NCBI GenBank assembly: GCA_963575645.1
Contig: OY754470.1
Location: 6,146,501 to 6,210,500 of the forward strand
Length of the DNA stretch: 64,000 bases
Reading direction: 5' to 3'
DNA from: Xanthostigma xanthostigma
Lineage: Eukaryota; Arthropoda; Insecta; Raphidioptera; Raphidiidae
Part shown: piece by piece, positions 1 through 10,221 of the stretch
Layout of the letters: each line of letters opens with the position of its first letter
Numbering within the stretch: the first letter of the stretch is position 1
Position numbers and translations under genes: made by a program
The notes under the pieces: model-generated
Seen by the model: only the letters and a program-made list of their open reading frames with translations
Database searches by the model: none
Told to the model about the DNA's origin: nothing

Positions 1-431
1 TAAATTAATTAATTATTAGCAACGCTGAACAACGTCTGCCATCTGACGGCTTTAATTTTCATAATATATACATTAAGACACAATATTGCATACTGCCATC
101 TGACGGCTTTAATTTTGAAACAGCGAGCTATGGAGGGCTCCATACAGCGAGCAACGCTGAACAACGTCACAGCAATGCTGCATGATGCCATCTGACGGCT
201 TAGCTCAACGATTTTGCTACTTGAGCCTCTATATGACAATTTTAGTAAAATATTTCTTCGTTTTGTCATCTGAGCTTCATATTGTAGGTAATACAACAAA
301 AAGAAGAACGTTATAAGCAGTGTGCAAAATTAGAAACGAATTGAATACCTGCAATCATATTTAAAAAATAATTTCGTAAAGTGATAATTATTATACTTAT
401 TTAGTGCGAATAATTCGCACAGGTCACACTA
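1..431. repeat. Dispersed repeat family X, copy 1 (cut by window edge)
   Basis: This block is repeated at 11515-11926 with the same order of motifs: several copies of 'gccatctgacggctt', 'agcgagcaacgctga' and 'ctctatatgacaatttt', then a terminal palindrome 'gtgcgaataattcgcac' followed by 'aggtcac'. No protein is encoded; the open frame on the minus strand only reflects lack of stops in the repeat. The left end lies outside the window. The superfamily is not recognised. The short internal duplications of the 'catctgacggct' unit suggest local tandem amplification inside the element. Confidence 0.75.
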
Positions 432-468
432 GTTTTTTAATATTATTCTGTCTTCTCAGCATGGCTCA

Positions 469-491
469 AAAATAATAATAATAATAATAAT
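469..491. repeat. (AAT)n microsatellite
   Basis: Uninterrupted ATA/AAT trinucleotide run directly after family X and directly before the segment shared with 61269-61380. Confidence 0.9.
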
Positions 492-592
492 GCGTTTAAC
501 ATCCGTTTCTCGACTTTTGTCATAACAGACGCCATTCGCACAATTACTATTTTTTTCTACCACACTTCCCGTTATATCTAGAATTTCAACTT
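491..592. repeat. Segment shared with 61269-61380
   Basis: About 100 bp beginning 'tgcgtttaac', with 'cataacagacgccattcgca' and 'taccacacttcccgtta', recurs with few changes at 61269-61380. At the second site it lies directly after a family B insertion. It is therefore a dispersed repeat fragment of unknown class, not a unique regulatory sequence. Confidence 0.7.
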
Positions 593-654
593 ATTTAATA
601 GCAATAGGCGAATGAAGAAATTTTTAGGAAATTAGGATAAGGTAGGCAAATTTT

Positions 655-880
655 GAGCATAGGAGTTTGACAGGTAATCGGCCATGGCCTTGAATAAAGA
701 GCCATCTTGATATTTATCTGGAATTGTTGAGAGAAACCATGGAAAACCTCAACAAGATGGCCGGTACAGGAATTACCGTTTCTCGGCGAGAGGCAGTGGG
801 AAAAACCGCCGGGATTCGAACCCGGTACCTCCCGAATGCGAGTCTAATGTTCTCACCGCTACGCCACCCCGCTCGGTGCA
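655..880 (-). mobile_element. tRNA-derived SINE, minus strand
   Basis: Read on the minus strand, positions 877 to about 803 fold like a tRNA: an A-box-like 'tggcgtagcggt', an anticodon region 'actcgcattcggg', and a perfect B box inside 'ccgggttcgaatcccgg'. If folded canonically the anticodon would be CGC (Ala), but the anticodon stem has a mismatch. The tRNA part runs on into a body containing 'gttttccatggtttctc' and ending near 'ggccatggccgatt', which I know as a common insect SINE arrangement. This is therefore a SINE and not a working tRNA gene. A second, shorter relative lies at 43981-44030. Confidence 0.8.
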
Positions 881-2508
881 TGGCTGAAATATATTTTTTT
901 GATAATATGTAAACCGCCTGGCAAACATTTAGATCTTCGATTTTGTATTCGCAGACATTTCAAAAAAAGTGCTACACAAATCACGGTGCCAAAAATGTTA
1001 AGATATAGCTCTTGGACTATCAAATGTGATGCCGAACCACTCTCATTAAAACATTTATTTCGTGTATTTATTTACATGTATGTCGAATTTTCGGTACATC
1101 TTGAAATAATCTTAAGCGTGTTATTTATACTCAAAATGAAATAAACCCACTTGTTACATTTGTAGCAAGCCCACTTGTTGAATTTCATTCTATTTTGAGC
1201 ATTCTGTGTTTATACAGTATACATGGGTTTAAATGTATGCAAAACACAAGACAATCAACTAAGAAACAGATACGTTAAATCAAAATAGAAACAGCGAGCA
1301 CCCAATAGTGTCAAGAGAAATAAGGCATTTGACACTATATAATATATATAAAAAATAAATGATTAAATTTTATATGACTAATTTTTTGGAATAAGAAATC
1401 AGAAATTATCGATTTGTATTCACAGAATGATTTCTTATTTCAATTTTAAAATTGCAATTTTTTGACATGTCAAAAAACGCTGCTCGCAATGATGCTTTGA
1501 AGTGTGACGTCAGACTTGTAGTAAACACACATTTACCTATGTATATCTGTATATATGGGTGATACGAAAATTCGGTAAGACTAAAGTCACGTGGTCACAG
1601 AACTATAAAACTTGGAAACTAGCCTCTTATACACGGCGTTATATGGGAGAGAGGCAAAATCACTGTATAAGAATCTGTTAGAGATTCGTCGGCATTTAGC
1701 ACAGAAAAGAATCTCTAACGAGATTCTTCGATCAAAATAATTAATTTTAATTTTTGGTGAAGTATGGGTATTTTCGTGATTTAATTATGGATGGTATGTA
1801 TTTCAAAAAAGATCTCGGGCAAGGATTAGATAGTATTTTTGCAAACAAAGAAGAAAAATATCTTAATATGCTTTTTCTTTTATAAACTAAAAAAAAAAAT
1901 CTTTTTCAAAATGAAAATCGACATAATATATACTAATAAAACGTTTGATCAATTTGCTATCGACGTTGATGGAAATGGTTAGACTTTTATTTTTATAAAA
2001 AAAAAATAGAAAATAGCGTGTATGTTTCTCTTTGATAAAAAATATTCTAGTTACGCTAGAATGACCGATTTAAATTACCATTTTTATTAATCAACTGCAG
2101 TCCAATTATTGACTAATTTATTTGCCAATTATTTAAACATGCAATTTATGCAAACCCAATCGTTGTGATAGCCAATATAAAATATTCATGTGTTTTTTAT
2201 TATCACACTGTGTAATTAAAACGAGATTTTGCACAGGGCAAACGTTCTTTGAATGCTTAATTTTTTTTACTGTAAGTGCACTAATTACACTTAGTAATAA
2301 AAGTGCGGTGTTTTTGATGTAAAAACATATTTACTAACTATTCTCCACCCAATTTTCACTAAAGTGATCAGATAAAATGCCACGTAAGGGGTTAAAACAC
2401 TGAAAACATGTCGTATCGATCGTTTAATTCTTTTTTCGTAATTTGTTATACTTATCTGACTTGAGAAAAGAAAAAAACAGGTTTAAAAATGACAACTGTA
2501 ATAACACA
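881..2508. other. Gene-free AT-rich stretch
   Basis: No recognisable coding sequence. It holds two short inverted repeats: one built on 'agtgtcaa' near 1300-1340, and a hairpin at 1669-1728. The rest is AT-rich with many stops in all frames. Confidence 0.6.
1669..1728. repeat. Short hairpin (aagaatct / agattctt)
   Basis: Arms 1669-1687 and 1709-1728 are near-perfect reverse complements (both built on 'gaatct' and 'agagattc') around a loop of about 20 nt. It may be the core of a tiny foldback element; no second copy was seen. Confidence 0.6.
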
Positions 2509-2739
2509 TTTTTCTTCATACCTCGATCGAAAGTACGTACTTTCGTCCCTTATAGCAGGGACGAAAGTTTGACATTTACTCCCTGTTATTTATTATATCA
2601 AATGACAGCGGTAACCCTAGTTACGAGTATAAATACGCATGAGAAATTTTTTCCTCCCGCCGTTCTCACTGGGAGTAAATGTCAATCTTTCGTCCCTGCT
2701 GACGAAAGTACGTACTTTCGAGTGGATATGAAGAAAAAT
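2509..2739. mobile_element. Foldback element with nested palindrome arms
   Basis: Left arm 2509-2584 and right arm 2669-2739 are reverse complements. Each arm contains the 18-bp palindrome 'cgaaagtacgtactttcg', then 'gcagggacgaaag' and 'gacatttactccc'. The left arm has a six-base insertion relative to the right. The centre (2585-2668) is unique AT-rich DNA. No TSD could be fixed. Inverted arms with no coding capacity fit a MITE or foldback element. Confidence 0.75.
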
Positions 2740-3120
2740 CGTATACACCATACGGGCCTTAAAAGTTGAAATCTCGGCCCTGCGCGTCATGATGCCCTCG
2801 GAAAAATTCAACTTTCGGCCCTTGTGATGTAATATATACTATTTTTTTTTGCACGACCCTCTATAAAGAACCTGCTTTTCATGCTTATGTAGCGGAAGTA
2901 AAATGACACATTTCGCACAAGTACGTAAAGTAAAACAAGTAATCTATTTTAGCAGTCAGATGGTAATTTTTCTGTCGGTTGCCATTTAAATCCATACGCT
3001 CAACAGAGACAGCAAAGTAGGCGTTGTCCAAATAGATTTCAATATTGACGAACTTAAACCGTCAGCTATATAAATATTTATTTATGAACTGAAAATCAGC
3101 TATTTTATAGGAGGTACGTG
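2740..3120. repeat. Decayed dispersed repeat L, copy 1
   Basis: The motif order 'tttttttgcacg', 'tataaagaacctgctttt', 'aaaatgacacatt', 'cgtaaagtaa' and 'tgaaaatcagctatttta' recurs, much diverged, at 24430-24750. Its left part ('gggcc', 'catgatgccc') also resembles 55195-55295. It is an old repeat of unknown class with no open frame. Confidence 0.5.
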
Positions 3121-3264
3121 CAAAACGTGTAGTATGTATCTCGATCGTAATTCTTTTATGACTCGTGTAACTGTTAAAACTCGCTGGTCGCTCGTTAATA
3201 ATACGTCACACCGGTACATAAAATATTGCATTACAATCTATAGACACTATAAGTAGGTCCTTAA

Positions 3265-3934
3265 GGAGGTTGATGCGTTACAGTCCCAATCAAAAGTAAG
3301 TCGAATTCTAAATGGGAACTTTTCCACAATAAATTTTTACGAAAGGTTATAAGTCGATGATACCAATAAATTATTGTCATAAAGGCATAAATAAATAATT
3401 TTTTTTAATATTAATTAATTGTTTCAGTATTTTACTTAATGAACTAACTTTTAAATTTTTTGTACTTACAAAGTTAGGTTAAAAAAATAAATTTATGTAA
3501 ATAACTGTATTTTACATATTTTTTGCAGTAAATAATAAAAAAAGAATTTAGAAGTAATAAAAATTAAAATTAAATCATCAAAAAGTTAAAAATCAGCTAA
3601 AATTGTTAAAATAGTCAAGAATAAAAGTCCATAATCGAAAAGTGCTAAAGTTTAATAATTTTTTTTAATGATTAAAAGTCTCCTAATTAAATTGGAAAAA
3701 ATATTAAAATATGCGTACGACATCGATGCTTTACATAGTTAGTTTTCAGAACTGCTGACGTTATTTGGTTATTTGCAAAAAATTAAAATGAACAGTTTGC
3801 ATGCTAGGTTGACATATTTTCCATAACACTACATGCAAAAGTTTTCTTTAATTTTTAACTTTATAAATCTCCTAATGATTTTGGATTTTTATTTCAGATT
3901 TTTTTCATTATCTTCGTAAAACGGCTCAACCTCC
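3265..3934 (-). mobile_element. TTAA-flanked element, family I copy 1
   Basis: Inverted ends 'ggaggttgatgcgtta' and 'acggctcaacctcc' are flanked on both sides by TTAA (3261-3264 and 3935-3938). A second copy in opposite orientation lies at 28970-29670, also between TTAA sites, with matching interior motifs such as 'ataccaataaattattgtca'. TTAA targets are typical of piggyBac and Kolobok superfamilies; no transposase is present, so this is a non-autonomous member of one of those. Confidence 0.8.
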
Positions 3935-3938
3935 TTAA

Positions 3939-4257
3939 ATGATATTTTAAGAAGACACAGCGAACAGAATAGTTGTTGGTGGGACGGAGGCTCACATAAT
4001 CTTATATCAACTACTCTAAGGACTTAGTCCTGAATCTTATTTGGCGAAATGTAACTGGTTAAGATTCGTCCGTATTCAGTAGAAATGTTACGGCTTAACA
4101 CAATTCAAAAGCTATATTAACACGTGTTAAATCACTGTCGCATTGATTGCGGTTTCTAAGAAGGATTATACTATGTTTAATAAAGCTGTATTTACTTCTC
4201 TCTAAGCCTGTGTTTATACGAAATTCGACTAGAAACTGTAATTGAATGGCATGGCTT
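3939..4257. other. No gene or repeat recognised
   Basis: Short mixed-composition stretch between family I and family G; stops in all frames, no motif matched elsewhere in the window. Confidence 0.5.
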
Positions 4258-4469
4258 AAGGTCGCTGCACACGAGGCTGGTTTTGCCGCTAGATTAATTG
4301 CTAGCGCTGGTTTTTATGATGGATTTCATGTGTTGGCTTCACACGATGCTTGGTATTGAAGTTTGCTTTGTAGTGAGTTTGTTGCTCGCGCAGTGGCAGT
4401 TCGAATGTTATAAACAGTGAACGTTTATTGTCTCTGAACATAACACACACTATGACGCAGTGTTTGTTT
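4258..4469. mobile_element. Family G element, left part
   Basis: Begins with 'tcgctgcacacgaggct' and continues with 'ttggcttcacacgatg', 'aagtttgctttgtag' and 'attgtctctgaaca'. The same modules appear, inverted and more completely, at 7517-7964. The copy is interrupted at about 4470 by family A; 'gtgtttgt' at the break matches the 7517-7964 copy. It is a non-coding inverted-end DNA element whose superfamily I cannot fix. Confidence 0.7.
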
Positions 4470-4660
4470 TTCTGGGGGGTGAGTAACGCAAAAAATGTAA
4501 TATTTTTTTAAGTTTTATTAATATTCAACAAGAATACTCACGAAGGAAGGTGTCAAGCAAAATATTAATTGCCGAACTACTTATGTTACAAAATAGGCTG
4601 TTGCAATCTTGTCTATACGTTTAGTTTTTTGGTTAGGTATTCGTAATATTTTCAGTTTTA

Positions 4661-4812
4661 TTGACGTGATAACGTCTTATAAATTGATGAAACACCGGCT
4701 GCATGCACGAAAAAGTGTAACATTCCGAAATGTGTCACGTTCCGTCTGACCTTTGAGCGTAATACGTTATCACGTAAAACTATCGTCCCTAAGCCGACTT
4801 TACAGACAACCA
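4661..4812 (+). mobile_element. Family B, minimal 152-bp derivative
   Basis: Contains only the constant ends of family B: left end 'ttgacgtgataacgtc' plus 'cggctgcatgcacgaaaa', right end 'taatacgttatcacgt' through 'gactttacagacaacca'. The interior found in the 0.6-kb copies is absent. It sits within a T-rich tract of family A. Confidence 0.85.
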
Positions 4813-4843
4813 TTTTTTTTTTTATATTATTATGGTTCTGGGG

Positions 4844-5131
4844 TAGGGGTCGGCAACCTGCGGCTCGCGAGCCGCATGCGGCTCTTTTGATGTAAAGTTG
4901 CGGCTCTCCAGTTCCATACGCAAAAAATAATTATTTTATTATATAAACCCTTAAAAATCGTCCAATTGATCCATGATTGTGTACCATGTGTATATCTATC
5001 AGCCATTTCCACTCGCGTCTCACCCGCACCGCCCCCGTCACGACGAAAATGTATAGTGGCTCTTTAAAAACTGGGAAATATTGTAAATTGTAACTTTTCG
5101 CTCTTCTGTCTCATAAGGTTGCCAACACCTG
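4844..5131. mobile_element. hAT MITE with 8-bp TSD (7/8)
   Basis: Termini 'taggggtcggcaacct' and 'aggttgccaacacctg' are inverted repeats. Direct flanks are 'ttctgggg' (4836-4843) and 'tcctgggg' (5132-5139), an 8-bp TSD with one mismatch. Just inside the left end lies 'ctcgcgagccgcatgcggct'. A longer relative is at 6367-7474. Charlie-like hAT elements commonly begin CAGGGGTCGGCAA. No transposase remains. Confidence 0.88.
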
Positions 5132-5220
5132 TCCTGGGGGGATAATTACCCCCTTTACCTCCCATGTCTACGCCCTTGGTTGCGTGTTGGCTGTTATGCT
5201 GCGTCTTTATTTCAAAAAAA

Positions 5221-5885
5221 TTGGATGTCTGTAAAGTCGGTTTACGGACGATAGTTTTACGTGATAACGTATTCCGTAATACATAACCTAAACCTCCCAA
5301 AATTTGGTTTCAATCCGCTTATCCTTGGTGTCGGAATGATAAGAAATGTCAAAAGTGACGTTTGCAACTTACAAAGTATTATGTTCTAATAATAATTAGT
5401 TATTCCAATACTTAACTTAGAAGGCGTTGCATTTCACAATATACTAATGTCAAAAAATTGAATTAAACATTAGAAATGCAGCCGTTTTCATGTGACAAGA
5501 CATACGTTTGCTTCTAATTTCAATGTACGGCAAACAAAGACAACCGACCGCGTCGCGCCATGCATTAGACAACATTGCATTTATACAGCTATTTTTCTAT
5601 ATAAATTTGTATAAAATATTTTTCTATATAAATTTGTATAAAAAAACTGTTTAGGCAAATTCTGTTATACGAAATCTATGTAAAATGTTCTCCTCTTTCG
5701 TTTATGGTTTCAAACCGATCTGATTTAAATTGAGCGAGAAATTAGCAAAAAGCACGCACAGGGTCAGGCGGAACGTTACGCGTTATGCGTTATGCGTTAC
5801 GCGTTACACTTTTTCGTACATGCAGCCGGTGTTTTATCAATTTATAATATTGGTGATTCATCAATTTATAAGACGTTATCACGTC
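5221..5885 (-). mobile_element. Family B, full copy, type-1 interior, minus orientation
   Basis: Starts 'ttggatgtctgtaaagtcgg' and ends 'gacgttatcacgtcaa'. The interior matches copies at 14677-15352 and 32822-33459: 'cctcccaaaatttggtttc', 'aagaaatgtcaaaagtgacg', 'cgcgtcgcgccatgcatt', a duplicated 'tttttctatataaatttg' unit, and a run of 'gttatgcgttacgcgtta' units near the right end. The superfamily is unknown; there is no open frame of note. The termini share the inverted core 'acgtgataacgt', about 55 bp inward at one end and at the tip of the other. Confidence 0.85.
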
Positions 5886-6358
5886 AAAAATTTGCAACAA
5901 ATAAAAGTCTGATTACGAAAGTAAAAGTTTTTTAAATTTTTCCTTTGAATTTTTCATTCATTTCTTTAAATACCGAGAATCCCCGGTTTATAATAAACTT
6001 TCCAGAACGTTACGATTCATTTATTTTGAACAGTGAAACAGGAGGCTTTGTACATATCCCACGTATTTTTGTTTTTGTAGATGTTCTTTTGTTATTTTAT
6101 TCATAGTGAGATTTAACCACCAGCTTTCTTTTGCATGAATAAATCTTTTTGTAAGTATACCTATCTGTCAATTATTTGTTTCTTTTGTATCTGATACAAC
6201 AGTAGATAGGTACCTACTATATACGTATAGATATAGACTCGTTTAAATGCACGATTACAGGTCTGTAAAGGAAGTAGACACTGACTTATATCGGGGGTGT
6301 TTTTTTTCTAATCTACATTCTCATTTCAAATACAACTTACATGCACATTCGAATACCG
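5886..6358. other. Gene-free stretch
   Basis: AT-rich sequence with no open frame, no tRNA-like or inverted-repeat structure and no match to other families noted here. Confidence 0.5.
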
Positions 6359-6366
6359 CGCTAGCC

Positions 6367-7474
6367 CAGGGGTCGGCAACCTTTTAAAACGGAAGAGCCA
6401 AAAGTTACAATTTACTGCAATCTTTCCCAGTTTTTAAAGAGCCACTGAACATTTTTGTTTCAGTATTATAGTATTTGCTTATATAGGTATAATATACAGG
6501 GTGTCCCATTAAGAATGGGACATAGAACAACCGCAGATTCTCCAATTCAAAATAAAACGATTAAGCGAAATATGCTTAGATAAAATGTTACTCGTTTCCG
6601 AAATACGGGGTGTTGAAGTTGAAAACTGAAAAATTATTAATGTCCATAATTTTTTTAATACACCGTATAATTTTACTCAAAGCGGCACACTTGTTAAATA
6701 TCATAAAATGCACCTAACAATAAAAAAATTAGTTCAGTACACTCTACCAGTGGCGTACGGCAGGAGTAAGTAATGCTTGTACTCCTTCTAAATGTTACGC
6801 CGCTGTCTTTTGACTATAATTTTAATTTTTGTGATATTTTCTAAGTCAATAATGTACACTTGTTAGTTTGTTGTAAAGTCATTGGTTTTCGAGATATTCG
6901 CAGTTAAAGATAGATAGACATGTACTTTTTATTTGTATTATTATTAATAATATTCATTTTTACAATTTTGTCTTAAAAAAACTGCGAATATTTCGAAAAC
7001 CAATGACTTTACAACAAACTAACAAGTGTACATTATTGACTTAGAAAATATCAAAAAAATTAAAATTATAGTCAAAATTAAAATTTAGACAGCGGCGTAA
7101 CATTTAGAAGGGGTACAAGCATTACTTACTCCTGCCGTACGCCACTGGTAGAGTGAGTAACATTTTATCTAAGCATATTTCGCTTAATCGTTTTATTTTG
7201 AATTGGAGAATCTGCGGTTGTTCTATGTCCCATTCTTAATGGGACACCCTGTATATATCCGAGGATGACACGTCGCGACGGGGGCGGTGCGGGTGAGACG
7301 CGAGTGGAAATGGCTGAGAGATAGACATGGTACTCAATCATGGATCGATTTGACGATTTTTAAGGGTTCCTTTATATAATAAAATAATTATTTTTTGCGT
7401 ATGGAACTGGAGAGCCGCAACTTTACATCAAAATAGCCGCATGCGGCTCGCGAGCCGCAGGTTGCCGACCACTG
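6367..7474. mobile_element. hAT MITE with exact 8-bp TSD, split by a mariner-like MITE
   Basis: Ends 'caggggtcggcaacc' and 'ggttgccgaccactg' are inverted. The exact TSD 'cgctagcc' is at 6359-6366 and 7475-7482. Interior pieces ('agagccactgaacattttt' on the left; 'cggtgcgggtgagacgcg', 'ggaactggagagccgcaac' on the right) match the shorter copy at 4844-5131 in the opposite orientation. Positions 6497-7251 are a later insertion. Without it the hAT part is about 350 bp. Confidence 0.92.
6497..7251. mobile_element. Mariner-like inverted-repeat element, copy 1 (TA flanks)
   Basis: Begins 'cagggtgtcccattaagaat' and ends with its reverse complement; TA dinucleotides flank both ends. Long arms extend inward through 'acaaccgcagattctcc', 'cgattaagcgaaatatgc' and 'tggcgtacggcaggagtaag'. 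The central loop (6904-6981) is in the opposite orientation to the loop in the copy at 9276-10040. 'TA...CAGGGTGTCCC' ends are typical of Tc1/mariner MITEs. No transposase. Confidence 0.9.
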
Positions 7475-7516
7475 CGCTAGCCGTGTAGCAGAGACACAAT
7501 ATTAAAAAAACGGAGT

Positions 7517-7964
7517 AAGGGCCGCTGCACACGAGGCTAGAAACACTGTTTGGACATCTACTGGCCGGTACGCTAGGTACGAAGCTAGTCATTGCGGGCA
7601 CTCCTGCTAGCTCAAAAGATAAGATTTTAAAATTATAGCAGGGGCTATTTTTCATGCTAGGTTCGCTGCTAGGTATGAGCAAGAACCGATCAGGAAACAG
7701 CTCATCTTGTCACGTGGACGACTTGAACAAACGCCCACAAACATTCTGCCATAGCGTCTGTTTTGTTCAGAGACAATAAACGACTAATTTTGTCAACATT
7801 CTATCACTGCGCGCGCACCAAACCCATCTACAAAGCAAACTTCAATACATGCATCGTGTGAAGCCAACACATAAAAGCCATCAAGAAAATCAACGCTTGA
7901 AAACTAGCAGTTAAATCTAGCAAGGAATCTAACGGAAAAACCAACCTCGTGTGCATTATCCTTT
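7517..7964. mobile_element. Family G element, most complete copy
   Basis: Ends 'gggccgctgcacacgaggct' and 'caacctcgtgtgcattatcc' are imperfect inverted repeats. The interior is rich in 'gctag' words and contains 'gttcagagacaataaacg' and 'gcatcgtgtgaagccaacac', shared in inverted order with 4258-4469 and in part with 56866-56976. It is non-coding; PIF/Harbinger-like or hAT-like origin cannot be decided from the ends alone. Confidence 0.75.
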
Positions 7965-7972
7965 AAAAAATA

Positions 7973-8047
7973 TTCTTAGAATTAAGGGAAAATCTCTAAT
8001 ATAGCAACTCGGTGTATATTAGGGATTTTATCCTTAATTCTAAGAAT
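7973..8047. repeat. Hairpin (ttcttagaattaaggg / ccttaattctaagaa)
   Basis: Arms of about 30 bp meet around 'gcaactcggtg'. The following 60 bp (8048-8108) repeat part of the family G end ('gaaaactagcagttaaatc' occurs at both 7909 and 8053), so the hairpin lies inside a local duplication of the G terminus. Confidence 0.75.
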
Positions 8048-8121
8048 TTTTGAAAACTAGCAGTTAAATCTAGCAAGCAATAGCGGAAAAGTCAACCTCC
8101 CTTCAAAAAATATTCTTAGAA

Positions 8122-8550
8122 TTAAAAGTATTCGTCCCTGCAAATACCCCTTGCGCCCTTCATCTCAAATCTTTTCCCCTCGCCTAAAAACGGTTCGCGC
8201 TCTCCCGACGCTATTTTTAAAGCTAGAGGGTTCTGGTAAACGCCAAATGAAAGACAAAGAATCAGACTACAGATCCTTCAGGCGAATTTTTTGAAAAAAA
8301 ATTCCTGAAAAACTTACAACCTTTTGAAAAAAATAATAAGTTACGTAATATTTCACACGTAGGCGAAACTGTTTTTCAAAAAATTCGCCTGAAGGATCTG
8401 TAGTCTGATTCTTTGTCTTTCATTTGGCGTTTACCAGAACCCTCTAGCTTTAAAAATAGCGTCGGGAGAGCGCGAACCGTTTTTAGGCGAGGGGAAAAGA
8501 TTTGAGATGAAGGGTGCAGGGGGTATTTGCAGGGACGAATACTCTTAAAG
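8122..8550. mobile_element. Foldback element with ~175-bp near-identical arms
   Basis: Arms 8122-8300 and 8368-8550 are reverse complements with only a few differences over about 175 bp ('gtattcgtccctgcaaat', 'ctcgcctaaaaacggttcgc', 'gacaaagaatcagactac', 'atccttcaggcgaatttttt'). The loop is about 65 bp. The open frame on the minus strand lies within one arm and is not a gene. High arm identity points to a young insertion or to gene conversion between the arms. Confidence 0.85.
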
Positions 8551-8974
8551 GTAAAATCCCTAATATAGCAACACTGTGTAGGTACTGGACAAGCTAAATG
8601 GATGTTCATATAATATCCTATATTAGTTACTAGCTCACAAGGGTTCGATACTTATCGATACTTCTCTGTAGGGAATAACATCTTCGATCGCTTTGCCACA
8701 CTGGAAGATTCAATGCATGCATTTGTTCATCTTTTGAGCATTACTTTTTCTTGTATTGGAGATTCGATAGACTTTCGTTTGTACATAATATGTTCTAACT
8801 GTCCGGGGATTTCCCTGGAGATATGTTGAATAATGTTTTATGTGGGTGTATTGGCCTTTCTAAACACAGGCGGCAATATAAACTGAAGAAGAAATAATAA
8901 ATTTAGATGTTTTCGAAATTGCACACATTTCTTAAATAAAGCTTGCATTCTATGTCTATTGATATTTATTATAG
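8551..8974. other. Gene-free stretch
   Basis: No open frame or repeat family recognised. Confidence 0.5.
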
Positions 8975-9240
8975 CACTAGCTGCTACCCGCGGATCCGCA
9001 CGCGATTGAAATGAAATAACTCAATGTTAATACACTTTGATTTTTTTTGCCAGAAGCCTTTGCGGGGGCGCATACAATAACGCAACAAAATTTCATCGTA
9101 ATCGCGTGAATGGTATAGGAATTAGGAACGCATAGGTCCCGAAAAGACAAACGATACACAAAATATCATAATCTATAGGTGTATCTATCTATATCTATAC
9201 TAATATATAAAACTGGAGAGGTTGTTTATAATATATTTTA
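8975..9240 (+). repeat. SINE-like dispersed repeat (acccgcggatccgcacgcg type)
   Basis: Head 'ctgctacccgcggatccgca' followed by 'caaaatttcatcgtaatcgc' and ending in a TCTA/ATAT-rich tail with 'ctatactaatatataaaac'. This head-body-tail layout ('...acccgcggcttcgcacgcg... tttcatgaaaatcg... ctatactaata') is common among short insect retroposons. No coding potential. Related heads occur at 41291, 41517, 45287 and 63042. Confidence 0.55.
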
Positions 9241-9275
9241 CATATAATGTGGTGTGGTTGTCCGGTGTCTGTATA

Positions 9276-10040
9276 CAGGGTGTCTCATTAAGAATGGGAC
9301 ATAGAACAACCGCAGATTCTCCAATTCAAAATAAAACGATTAAGCGAAATGTGCTTAGATAAAATTTTACTCGTTTCCGAAATACGGGGTGTTGAAGTTG
9401 AAAACTGAAAAATTATTAATGTCCATAATTTTTTTAATACACCGTATAATTTTACTCAAATCGGCACACTTGTTAAATATCATAAAATGCACCTAACAAT
9501 AAAAAAATTAGTTCAGTACGCTCTACCAGTGGCGTACGGCAGGAGTAAGTAATGCTTGTACCCCTTCTAAATGTTACGCCTCTGTCTAAATTTTAATTTT
9601 GACTATAATTTTAATTTTTTTGATATTTTCTAAGTCAATAATGTACACTTGTTAGTTTGTTGTAAAGTCATTGGTTTCCGAGATATTCGCAGTTTTTTTA
9701 AGACAAAATTGTAAAAATGAATATTATTAATAATAATACAAATAAAAAGTACATGTCTATCTATCTTTAACTGCGAATATCTCGAAAACCAATGACTTTA
9801 CAACAAACTAACAAGTGTACATTATTGACTTAGAAAATATCAAAAAAATTAAAATTATAGTCAACATTAAAATTTAGACAGCGGCGTAACATTTAGAAGG
9901 GGTACAAGCATTACTTACTCCTGCCGTACGCCACTGGTAGAGCGAGTAACATTTTATCTAAGCATATTTCGCTTAATCGTTTTATTTTGAATTGGAGAAT
10001 CTGCGGTTGTTCTATGTCCCATTCTTAATGGGACACCCTG
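9276..10040. mobile_element. Mariner-like inverted-repeat element, copy 2 (TA flanks)
   Basis: Same termini and long arms as 6497-7251, flanked by TA on both sides. Asymmetric left-arm markers ('cggcacacttgttaaat', 'tagttcagtac') are on the left in both copies, but the loop 9693-9770 runs in the opposite direction. Arm similarity between copies is high, which implies fairly recent activity. Confidence 0.9.
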
Positions 10041-10221
10041 TATATAGTAAAAGATTGCAAAATTCACATACTGTGAGAGTTGTTTTATTAATGAATTATA
10101 CAGACGTTAGCTCAATTAATTCAAATAAATAAAATCGTAATTTAGTCTGTAATTGAACAGTTTTAAAGATTCCTAGAGCTAATTTTCAGTTTTCATCACT
10201 TTTTTCTGTTTATATTTTTTT

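Larger units (their letters stand above)
4470..5178. mobile_element. Family A hAT-type MITE, copy 1, interrupted by two insertions
   Basis: Left piece 4470-4660 and right pieces around 4813-4843 and 5140-5178 match the intact copy at 14155-14408 ('aagaatactcacgaagg', 'gtgtcaagcaaaatatt', then a G/C-run and terminal 'acgcccttg'). It is interrupted by a 152-bp family B derivative (4661-4812) and by a hAT MITE (4844-5131). The outer left terminus is missing. Family A is placed in hAT because the copies at 14155 and 37198 have 8-bp TSDs. Confidence 0.75.

Noticed and set aside
803..877. Functional tRNA-Ala(CGC) gene on the minus strand
   Set aside because: The anticodon stem is mismatched and the sequence continues into a SINE body; a second degraded copy exists at 43981-44030.
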